Shown: one piece after another, positions 27,107 to 34,576 of the stretch
Position numbering within the stretch: position 1 is the stretch's first letter
How the letters are laid out: every line of letters starts with the position of its first letter
DNA from: an uncultured Paracoccaceae bacterium
Lineage (GTDB): Bacteria > Pseudomonadota > Alphaproteobacteria > Rhodobacterales > Rhodobacteraceae
Direction: 5' to 3'
Assembly (NCBI GenBank): GCA_947498985.1
Contig: CANMMF010000007.1
Span: 256,686 to 319,168 of the forward strand
DNA: 62,483 bases
The notes under the pieces: generated by a model
Databases searched by the model: none
What the model saw: only the letters and a program-made list of their open reading frames with translations
Told to the model about the DNA's origin: nothing
Position numbers and translations under genes: made by a program

Positions 27107-28122
27107 ACGATGCGATCAACCAAGCGCTCGGCCGGCTGACCCGCGTCGACCTTCGCGATATCTGGACGAGCGAGGCCAGCGATTTCACTCCTTGGCTAGC
27201 GCGCGAGGAAAACCTTGCTGTGCTTGGCGAGACGCTCGGGATCGATCTCGAACTGGAGGCGCAAGAGAAGGCTGTCGGCCCGTTCCGCGCCGACATCTTG
27301 TGCAAGGACATCGGCACAGGCGCGTGGGTGCTGGTGGAAAACCAGCTCGAACGCACCGATCACGGCCACCTTGGTCAGCTCTTGACCTATGCCTCGGGTC
27401 TGGAGGCCGTGACGATCATCTGGATTGCCGCCCGGTTCACCGAAGAGCATCGGTCCACGCTGGACTGGCTGAACAAGATCACCGACGAGAGCTTTCGGTT
27501 CTTCGGTCTGGAGGTCGAGCTTTGGCGGATTGGCGACTCCCCGGCTGCGCCGAAGTTCAACATCGTCTCGAAGCCAAACGACTGGTCCCGATCCGTCGCG
27601 CAAGCCGCCCGCGCGATCGAGGAGGCGGACTTGACAGACACCCGCAAGATGCAGCTCGACTACTGGACGGCGTTTCACGCGGTGCTGAACGAGGTGAGTG
27701 GACCCGTCTCGGGCAACCGAAAGGCGCAGCCCCAATCCTGGATGAACTATTCAATCGGGCGCACGGATTTCGCTCTCGGTGCGGCGATGAACAGCTTCAA
27801 GCGGTGGGTGCGCGCCGAGCTATATGTCAGCGGCGCCCATGCCGAGGCCCACTTCCACCTTTTGTACAATCAGAAGACCACCATCGAACAAGAACTTGGG
27901 TATGCCCTGCAATGGGAACACCTCCCGTCGCGTCGAGATTGCCGGATCGCCATCTACCTCGAGGAAACCGATTCCCAAGATCAGAACGACTGGCTGCGCC
28001 AACACAACTGGCTGGCGGCGAAGCTGAACGACATGCACAGGATCTTCATCGAGCGGGTCCGCGCGCTTGATGCTGACGACTGGCAACCTGACCCCGAAAC
28101 ACTGCCCTCCGATAACGTTTAG
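27103..28122 (+). CDS. DUF4268 protein with PD-(D/E)XK-like N-terminus
   Basis: A 339-residue protein. The N-terminal half shows a nuclease-like core (AVGPFRADILCKDIGTGAWV, then LVENQLERTDHGHLGQLLTYASGL), where Asp and E-N-Q would be the catalytic positions, with Gln replacing the usual Lys. The C-terminal half is a DUF4268 domain (WTAFHAVLNE, SWMNYSIGRTDFALGAAMNS). Such proteins are common accessory genes in defence islands. It overlaps the preceding gene by four bases. Its TAG stop falls inside the 18-bp palindrome that precedes the recombinase. Confidence 0.78.
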   Translation: MNDAINQALGRLTRVDLRDIWTSEASDFTPWLAREENLAVLGETLGIDLELEAQEKAVGPFRADILCKDIGTGAWVLVENQLERTDHGHLGQLLTYASGLEAVTIIWIAARFTEEHRSTLDWLNKITDESFRFFGLEVELWRIGDSPAAPKFNIVSKPNDWSRSVAQAARAIEEADLTDTRKMQLDYWTAFHAVLNEVSGPVSGNRKAQPQSWMNYSIGRTDFALGAAMNSFKRWVRAELYVSGAHAEAHFHLLYNQKTTIEQELGYALQWEHLPSRRDCRIAIYLEETDSQDQNDWLRQHNWLAAKLNDMHRIFIERVRALDADDWQPDPETLPSDNV

Positions 28123-28134
28123 TGTACACTAAAC
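28117..28134. promoter_or_regulatory. Perfect 18-bp palindrome at the recombinase start
   Basis: GTTTAGTGTACACTAAAC is a perfect palindrome lying across the stop of the DUF4268 gene and ending two bases before the ATG at 28137. It takes the place of a ribosome-binding site. An autoregulatory operator or a recombinase binding/crossover site are the likely roles. Confidence 0.6.
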
Positions 28135-28136
28135 AA

Positions 28137-29801
28137 ATGCCAGCCAGAACTCTTACCCCCCAAGCCCTCCGCCCCGCCGCCCAGCACGCGCGCGGTGATC
28201 TATGCCCGCGTCTCCTCCAAGGAACAGGAGAAGGAAGGCTACTCAATCCCGGCCCAGCTTAAGCTGCTGAAAGACTACGCCGCCGCCGAGGGGTTCACGG
28301 TCGCGCAGGAATATGTGGACGTCGAGACCGCCAAGCAGACCGGCCGCGCCGCCTTCGGCGAGATGGTGACCTGGCTACGGGCGCATCCGGACGTTCGCGT
28401 GATCCTCGTCGAGAAAACCGACCGGCTCTATCGCAACCTGAAGGACTGGGTGACGATCGACGAGCTGGATGCCGAGATCCACTTCCCCAAGGAAGGGGTG
28501 GTCCTGTCGCGCAAGTCGCGCTCGTCAGAGAAGTTCATGCACGGCATCAAGGTGCTGATGGCGAAGAACTACATCGACAACCTGTCCGAGGAAGCCCGCA
28601 AGGGCATGCAGGAGAAGGCCGAGCAGGGCATCTGGCCGACCAAGACGCCGCTCGGCTACCTGAACGTCACCGGCCCGGATGGGCGCAAGGTCATCGCCGT
28701 CGATCCCGAAGTCGCGCCGGTCTTCTCGAAGCTGTTCGAGTGGTACGCGACCGGCGAGTTTGCGTTGAAAGAGGTGGCCAAGAAGGCCCGTGCTGCCGGT
28801 CTCGTTTACAAGAAGAGCGGCAAGCCCGTTCCGACCAGCACCGTGCATTCGATCCTGCGCAACCGCCTCTACACAGGCTGGTTCGAGTGGAACGGCAAGC
28901 TCTATCAGGGCAAGCACGATCCACTGGTCTCGGTCGAGGCATGGGAGCGCGTGCAGGGTGTGATGGATGGGCGGAACGCCAGCAAGCATCGGCGCATGAC
29001 CCACGACTTCGCCTTTTCGGGTCTAATTGCCTGTGCGCGCTGCGGCTGCTCTGTGGTCGGTGAGATCAAGAAGCAGAAATACATCTCCTACCACTGCACC
29101 GGCTACGCGGACAAATGCCGGGGCGAGCCCGCCTCCTGCCGCCGCAAGTATGTGCGCGAGGAGGTTTTGGAGAAGCAGTTTACCGCCATGCTTGGCCAGC
29201 TTCGGTTCGACGATGAGGTTCTGGAGTGGGTGCGCGAGGCGCTGCACGCTAGCCATGCGGACGAACGCCAAGAGCACGAACGGCGATCAAGCGGCTCCAG
29301 GCCGAGCATAGGCGGCTCGGCGAGCGGATCAGCGCGATGTATGTCGACAAGCTTGACGGCAAGATCGGCGGCGATTTCTTCGACAAGATGGCGGGCGAGT
29401 GGCGAGAGGAACAGCGCCGCTTGCAGCGCGACATCGACCGCCATGAGGAGGCCGAGCAGTCCTACATGGATGAGGGCGTGCGGATTCTCGAACTCGCCCG
29501 CTATGCACAGTCGCTGTTCGAACGCCAGCCCGCGCGCGAAAAGCGCCGCCTGCTCAACTTCGTACTTTCGAACTGCTCTTGGGAGGATGGTGAGGTGGTT
29601 GCCACCTTCCGCCAACCCTTTGATCTCTTGGCGGAAACCACGGCCATTGCCGCCCGCTCAAGTGCGAACAGCGCCCAAAATTCCTCGAAAAACGAGATTT
29701 GGCTGTGCACCCAGTCTCGAGCTAGCCAGTCTCGGCTTAAAATTCCCTGTTTACAGGGAAAAAACAGGGAAAAACGCGCGGTTTTGGCGATCCTCCGCTA
29801 G
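28137..29801 (+). pseudogene. Large serine recombinase with two frameshifts
   Basis: The family N-terminus is read from the ATG at 28137 (MPARTLTPQALRPAAQHAR), but an extra CG-type slip in a CGCGCGCG run puts the catalytic segment (VIYARVSSKEQEKEGYSIPA, with the nucleophile Ser) in another frame, where GTG 28195 could start. The body has the recombinase domain, a zinc ribbon (CARCGCSVVGEIKKQKY, YHCTGYADKCRG) and, after a single-base deletion near 29280, the C-terminal coiled region (MYVDKLDGKIGGDFFDKMAG) in a third frame. Such recombinases mobilise islands by att-site recombination. This copy is probably inactive, which would leave the restriction island fixed here. Confidence 0.8.
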
Positions 29802-29870
29802 CTCAATGCGGCTAAAGCCAGAAAAACTTGGGCCTTTTCGACGCTTTGCCAGAAAAGATAACAGGGAATT
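29742..29870. repeat. Repeated ACAGGGAA motifs after the recombinase (possible att region)
   Basis: TTCCCTGTTTACAGGGAA at 29743-29760 is an inverted repeat. ACAGGGAA recurs at 29764-29771 and 29861-29868. Similar CAGGGAA-rich tails follow other large serine recombinases of alphaproteobacteria that I recall, so this may be the attachment or crossover region. Confidence 0.45.
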
Positions 29871-29965
29871 CTTTCCGCGGATCAGCGAAAGTTCAGATTG
29901 TAACTGGGAAAATTGGGTTTGAATCAAATAGGTTGCTGACCAGTCGACGCAGGATTTTGCGAGCC

Positions 29966-31231
29966 ATGCCAAAGAAAACCCAAACGCTCAGCCGGAGGGA
30001 GCTGTTCGACCTGGTATGGTCAACGCAGGTTACCAAACTAGCAGGTGACTTCGGTATGTCAGACCGCGGGTTCTCGAAGCTCTGCACAAGGCACAAAGTA
30101 CCGACACCACCGCGCGGTTATTGGGCCAAGATTGAGGCAGGAGGGGAGCCACAGATTCCGCCGTTTCTGGAATTGCGCAATCGCTCGCTTGACGTCGTCC
30201 AGATCAACTCCGCGTTTCACGCGCTTCCATCTGATGTGCGCAATGCAATCGAGGCAAAGATATCTGTTCGAAGCGAAGCGGTGAAAAGGAAAACTGCACG
30301 AGCATCCGAAACGTTGCCAACCTTCGACAAGCCTCATCGCTCAGTGTCATCAATAATCCGCAAGGTCCGACAAAGTAAGCCTGATGACGATGGCCGGGTC
30401 GCCGTTATGGGGCCGCGCAAACACGGTATGTCTGTTCATTTCACATCGGTTGAACGCGCGGTTTCAATCCTGGATGCAATTTCGAGGATCGCAGAGGAGC
30501 GTGGCCTGGAAGTCGCGTGCGATGAAATGGACCTTTCGGTTTCTCTGGGACAGGACAAAGTGCCATTCGGTTTGACCGAGAAGACCAAGCGAGAGAAACA
30601 CGTGCCAACCCCGGATGAACTGGCCGAGGAGGAAAGGCGCAAAGCCCGGCTGCGGCGAAATGATTGGGATTCGTTTGATTTCGGTTTTGGACGACCGTGG
30701 CCCGGGCACGACACCATCTTCACCGGCCAGATTTCGTTCGGTGCTGACGTCTGGGCCGATGGGCTGAGAAAAACGTGGTCGGACGGCAAGACGCAGAGTG
30801 TTGAAATGCTTATCCCGGATATCGTTGATGGTTTGGAACTGTTGATTCTACATGTGAAAGCCCGTCGCGAGGAGAGTGAGGAACGCGCGCGAAAGGACGA
30901 GATACTTCGCCATCGCCGGCATCTTGCAAAGCTGAGGTCGGATCGCGAAGACGCCAGAGTCTCATTGATGCGGGAGCCGGTCGATTTGCGCCGGGAGGCG
31001 AATGATATCCGAAACTGGCTGGATGATATGCCTGAAGAAACCAGAGCGAACGCGACCGGTAACTTGGGACGAATGATTGATTGGGCCGAAGCGCGTTTGG
31101 CCGACCTTGTGTCAAAAACAACTGTTGGGGCAGCTGAAGCGAAGCTGGAAGGCCGGGAGTTGTTTCCGGAAAATGATGAACTCGAAGACCCGCAAGGAGA
31201 ACCGCCGCCTCCTGGCCCGTACGGTTGGTAG
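29966..31231 (+). CDS. Hypothetical protein with N-terminal helix-turn-helix-like domain
   Basis: About 421 residues from the ATG at 29966. The N-terminus (LSRRELFDLVWSTQVTKLAG, then DFGMSDRGFSKLCTRHKVPT and PPRGYWAKIEAG) is a recurrent domain of alphaproteobacterial accessory proteins and looks like a helix-turn-helix. A charged helical region follows (about 300-380, with EERARKDEILRHRRHLAKLR), probably a coiled coil. There is a W/F-rich segment in the middle (DWDSFDFGFGRPWPGHDTI). No enzymatic motif is visible. It follows directly after the island's recombinase, and a damaged second copy of its N-terminal motif lies just downstream. Confidence 0.7.
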   Translation: MPKKTQTLSRRELFDLVWSTQVTKLAGDFGMSDRGFSKLCTRHKVPTPPRGYWAKIEAGGEPQIPPFLELRNRSLDVVQINSAFHALPSDVRNAIEAKISVRSEAVKRKTARASETLPTFDKPHRSVSSIIRKVRQSKPDDDGRVAVMGPRKHGMSVHFTSVERAVSILDAISRIAEERGLEVACDEMDLSVSLGQDKVPFGLTEKTKREKHVPTPDELAEEERRKARLRRNDWDSFDFGFGRPWPGHDTIFTGQISFGADVWADGLRKTWSDGKTQSVEMLIPDIVDGLELLILHVKARREESEERARKDEILRHRRHLAKLRSDREDARVSLMREPVDLRREANDIRNWLDDMPEETRANATGNLGRMIDWAEARLADLVSKTTVGAAEAKLEGRELFPENDELEDPQGEPPPPGPYGW

Positions 31232-31285
31232 CGGGAACTGTTTCACTTCGTGTGGTCAACTCCGGTTACCAAACTAGCTGGGGAG
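31231..31285 (+). repeat. Partial duplicate of the upstream gene's N-terminal coding motif
   Basis: This stretch could encode RELFHFVWSTPVTKLAGES, close to RRELFDLVWSTQVTKLAGDF at 29993-30048. Part of it, GTTACCAAACTAGC, is identical in both. It lies directly after the stop of the intact gene and has no continuation, so it looks like a remnant of a second gene copy or of a tandem duplication that was later deleted. Confidence 0.55.
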
Positions 31286-31327
31286 TCGGAGTGCTGGGCC
31301 GCCGTAGACCATCAAAACCACTACAGC

Positions 31328-31642
31328 TCAGAGTTCGAAATCCGACGCTTGAGCGCAAATTCGGTCCGACAACAGGCACAACCACTTAAGGGTGGCATTC
31401 AGTTCTCCATCCGTCAGCGCATCGCTCTCGATATACTCCAGAACAGCTTCTCGGCGCCTTGGCCACAATTCACAAAATTCGCTGAGGTCCCGGATCCTGC
31501 CGGCGGGCTCGTTTGGATTGTTCAAGTGAAGCTCCAGCTTTCGAAATCTTGGGTCCCAGTTTTGAGACCAATATGCTCCTTGCCGTCCCTGTTGGTCGCG
31601 TGAATAAAATGTGAGTGATCTATCAATCTCTGCTATTATTCT
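31328..31642 (-). pseudogene. Hypothetical minus-strand gene, start unclear
   Basis: The minus strand encodes about 105 residues of protein-like sequence (LSEFCELWPRRREAVLEYIE, DALTDGELNATLKWLCLLSD). The frame has no ATG, GTG or TTG at a sensible place; the only upstream ATG (31774) would overlap the N-terminal domain of the divergent regulator. It may be a 5'-truncated gene or start at a TTG inside the segment. No family recognised. Confidence 0.4.
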
Positions 31643-31648
31643 TATTAT

Positions 31649-33319
31649 TTGACGGCAACTTTTGATTTTGATGGTACGGTTTTGGCTATTCGGAAGCTTC
31701 AGATAAGACTTTACGGCAGCTTTTCCTGCCGATGGGACACCGGTCAGGCCGTTGATGTCCGAGGTGCGAAGCACAGGGCACTAATTGCTCTGTTGGCGAC
31801 CGCGCCAAACGGAACTCATACTCGAAGATGGATTCAGGATACGCTTTGGCGCAGGGCCGGCGAAGAACACGGACGTGCGAGCCTTCGACGTTCTCTTTCA
31901 GACATCCGCAAAGTCTTCGGGGATGATTTTGATCGTATCTTCAAAACTACCAACGCCGATATTCAACTTGAGCCAAGTACGTTTGAACTGGTCGGAAGCC
32001 ATTTGGACGGTGAATTTGCGGAAGGGATCAGTATTCCGGAAGAAGGATTTACTCAGTGGGTAAATCAGAAACGCAAGTTGCTAAACAACGCCTTTTTGCT
32101 GTCATCTCAGCGTCCGCATAGCCGAATAGCGCCGAAGATCGCAATCGTGCCGTTTGCCACTCGTCACCTGGCACGAGAGGAGCAGCATCTGAGTGACCTG
32201 GTCGCTCAGGAGGTTTCCCGCACATTGTCGCGTTCCCGACTGATACGAGTCATATCGCACCTCTCCAGCAGGCGCGTGGATGGGACAGTTCTGGACATCT
32301 CTCAAATTCGCGAAGCACTTGAAGTCGACTATTTGGTCTACGGAACCGTTGGACTGCAGGGCGACCGCTACCGGATCGACGCAGATTTGGTTCAGACGGC
32401 GAACGGACACATCGAGTGGACGCGACAGATTTCGGGGCGGCTGGCCGATCTGCTAAGAAACTCTGGTGACCTGCTCGACCTGTGTTCTCAGATCGGACAT
32501 GGCATACTCTCGGCCTCAGTAGAGATGGCCCGCGGCCGGGCGCCGGGCGACGTGGAAAGCCACGTATTGCTTATGTCCGCCGTTTCCAACATGCATCAGC
32601 ATCGACTCGCAGGATTTGCTCGTGCAAGAAGCCATCTGGAAGAACTCATATCGCGTACTCCGGACAATTCGGAACTGCATGCGTGGCTTGGAAAATGGTA
32701 CGTGCTTTCAATTGCGCAAGGGTGGAGTACCGATCCTCAACTGGACAGTCGAAACGCTATCGACAGTACGAAGCGGGCTCTCGATTGTAACCCTCAATGC
32801 CCTTTGTCGCTGACGTTTGACGGCATGATCCGCTCAAGTGATCTGGCAAATTTGTCAAAGGTAGAGGCGCAGTTTGATCGCGCAGTGGAGATCGATCCAA
32901 ACAATTCACTAGCCTGGTTGATGTACTCGCGGCTGCATATGTTCGACGGAAATGGTGAGATGGCTTTGCGTTTCGCAGAGCGGGCTTGCGAGTTGTCACC
33001 TATCGATCCTTATGGCTACTTCTTTGACATCATCAGGGCCAGCGCATTGTCGATTTGTGAAGACTATGTGGGAGCACTCGATCTGGCTGAAAAATCGATT
33101 GCCGCGAATCCGCGCCATACGTCTTCTCATCGGGTGAAAGTTATCGCTCTCGCCTTAATGGGGCGAGATGAGGAGGCCACAACGGCGGCAAATCTGCTGA
33201 CCCGTCTTGAACCTGGCCTGACCATAGAAGGTTATCTCAGGAACCATCCTGCGGGCGACCGTCCAATGACACGTAAATGGGCCGATGCGCTAAAAGAAGC
33301 AGGTGTGCCTGCACAATAA
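31649..33319 (+). CDS. Winged-helix/TolB-like/TPR transcriptional regulator
   Basis: Up to 556 residues; the first possible start is a TTG at 31649, with another TTG near 31685 just before the conserved LQIRLYGSFSCRW strand. The N-terminal 100 residues are an OmpR/SARP-like winged helix (ALIALLATAPNGTHTRRWIQ, ASLRRSLSDIRKVFGDDF). Next is a TolB/FlgO-like segment (KIAIVPFATRHLA, LVAQEVSRTLSRSRLIRVIS, EALEVDYLVYGTV). The C-terminal half is TPR-like helical repeats (EAQFDRAVEIDPNNSLAWL, RFAERACELSPIDPYGYF). Such regulators control adjacent genes in response to protein or small-molecule cues. It sits 25 bases ahead of the haloperoxidase-like gene and probably regulates that block. Confidence 0.78.
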   Translation: MTATFDFDGTVLAIRKLQIRLYGSFSCRWDTGQAVDVRGAKHRALIALLATAPNGTHTRRWIQDTLWRRAGEEHGRASLRRSLSDIRKVFGDDFDRIFKTTNADIQLEPSTFELVGSHLDGEFAEGISIPEEGFTQWVNQKRKLLNNAFLLSSQRPHSRIAPKIAIVPFATRHLAREEQHLSDLVAQEVSRTLSRSRLIRVISHLSSRRVDGTVLDISQIREALEVDYLVYGTVGLQGDRYRIDADLVQTANGHIEWTRQISGRLADLLRNSGDLLDLCSQIGHGILSASVEMARGRAPGDVESHVLLMSAVSNMHQHRLAGFARARSHLEELISRTPDNSELHAWLGKWYVLSIAQGWSTDPQLDSRNAIDSTKRALDCNPQCPLSLTFDGMIRSSDLANLSKVEAQFDRAVEIDPNNSLAWLMYSRLHMFDGNGEMALRFAERACELSPIDPYGYFFDIIRASALSICEDYVGALDLAEKSIAANPRHTSSHRVKVIALALMGRDEEATTAANLLTRLEPGLTIEGYLRNHPAGDRPMTRKWADALKEAGVPAQ

Positions 33320-33344
33320 ATCTTACTTTCGGGGGGAAGAATTC

Positions 33345-34565
33345 ATGTCAACTCAAGCTACCGGGACTGCAATGACGGCGATGACCGCCATGACAGCTAT
33401 GACGGCAATGAGCGGGTCCACAGCTATGACTGCGATGTCTGGCAATGCTGCCGCTGCCGGAAACTATGACGGCACGACCGCTGCGGGTCTGTTGCTCGCA
33501 AGGGACGGAATTGTTGGACAATGGGCCGGAGCAACTCTGAACCCAAGAGAGCGCGGCCTCAACGAACCCGCCAATCTTGAAGACTGGTCTCAGATGGTGC
33601 GCACAATGGTGGTGCTACAGGATCTGCTGGCCAACAGCGGAGTAGCCTTCAGTCCCACTGGCTGCACTCCAGAAGTGGCGTTCTATCACCTCAACCGTCC
33701 ATGCGACGTAACTGCCATGCCTGATACTTTTGAGATCACGGCGCAAAGGCTGGCCGCATTTATTCGACCGGGGCATGACGAATTCGTGGCGCAGCTCGAA
33801 CTGGTACGCGACTACGCTGATCTGAGAGCCGACAGATTGCCCGAAATCCTGTCCCAGGCCGGTTATCCCGTTCCCTTTATGACCGCGATCGCAGATCTTC
33901 ATCCCGGGCGGAAAGAATTCACTCATGAGCTTCTTGGCATAACTCAGGTCTTCGCAACGCACATTGTTCTCGCAGTTAAGCAAGCCTTGGCCTGCCATCG
34001 CCCGGATGCATTCTCGCCTCAGGTGCAGCCCGTAATACCGACTCCTGGTCACGGCACATTGCCGAGCGGACATGCGACCGAGGCCTTTGCAATGGCCGTT
34101 GTTCTGGCGCGACTGATGGAAGTCGAACGCGGTGACGGTGGCCGTGGCGGGAATGTCACCGATCTCTACGTCGATCAACTAATGCGTCAGGCAGCCCGCA
34201 TTGCGATCAATCGAACAGTGGCTGGTGTCCATTTCCCAGCGGATTCGATGGCGGGCGCAATGCTCGGGTTGCTAATTGGTCAGTATTTGGTCGCACGAGC
34301 GACGGGAACAGGATGCCTGTATCCTGTCAGCTTTGATGGAACGGAAGTGGCAACGCCGCCGGCCGGCGGAGCGGGTAATCTGGTTGCGGTCGATTTCAGA
34401 ACGGAGAATTACCTCACCGCCAACGCTGACCCTCTTGTTCGCGCTCCAGAACACGACGGGATAGTCACCGAACTGGGAGATCCCATACCTGCTCCACCTG
34501 GATTGACGAGCGCCCCGTTGAAATTCCTGTGGGACAAGTCCGTCCTCGAATGGAAGAAGCGGTAA
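33345..34565 (+). CDS. Vanadium-haloperoxidase-like PAP2 superfamily protein with TAM-repeat N-terminus
   Basis: A 406-residue protein started at the ATG after GGGGGGAAG. The PAP2/vanadium haloperoxidase active-site triad of motifs is complete: K-x6-R-P (Lys212, Arg219, Pro220), PSGH (240-243) and R-x5-H (Arg290, His296). These bind phosphate or vanadate; the enzyme would be a soluble haloperoxidase or acid phosphatase. Unusually, residues 9-31 are a run of Thr-Ala-Met repeats (TAMTAMTAMTAM), encoded by near-identical 9-nt units, with no signal peptide. The S8 peptidase gene follows after 11 bases, indicating one operon. Confidence 0.83.
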   Translation: MSTQATGTAMTAMTAMTAMTAMSGSTAMTAMSGNAAAAGNYDGTTAAGLLLARDGIVGQWAGATLNPRERGLNEPANLEDWSQMVRTMVVLQDLLANSGVAFSPTGCTPEVAFYHLNRPCDVTAMPDTFEITAQRLAAFIRPGHDEFVAQLELVRDYADLRADRLPEILSQAGYPVPFMTAIADLHPGRKEFTHELLGITQVFATHIVLAVKQALACHRPDAFSPQVQPVIPTPGHGTLPSGHATEAFAMAVVLARLMEVERGDGGRGGNVTDLYVDQLMRQAARIAINRTVAGVHFPADSMAGAMLGLLIGQYLVARATGTGCLYPVSFDGTEVATPPAGGAGNLVAVDFRTENYLTANADPLVRAPEHDGIVTELGDPIPAPPGLTSAPLKFLWDKSVLEWKKR

Positions 34566-34576
34566 CGGAGGCGATC

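Noticed and set aside
31643-31774. Extension of the minus-strand hypothetical gene up to the ATG at 31774
   Set aside because: It would lie antisense to the conserved winged-helix N-terminus of the regulator.
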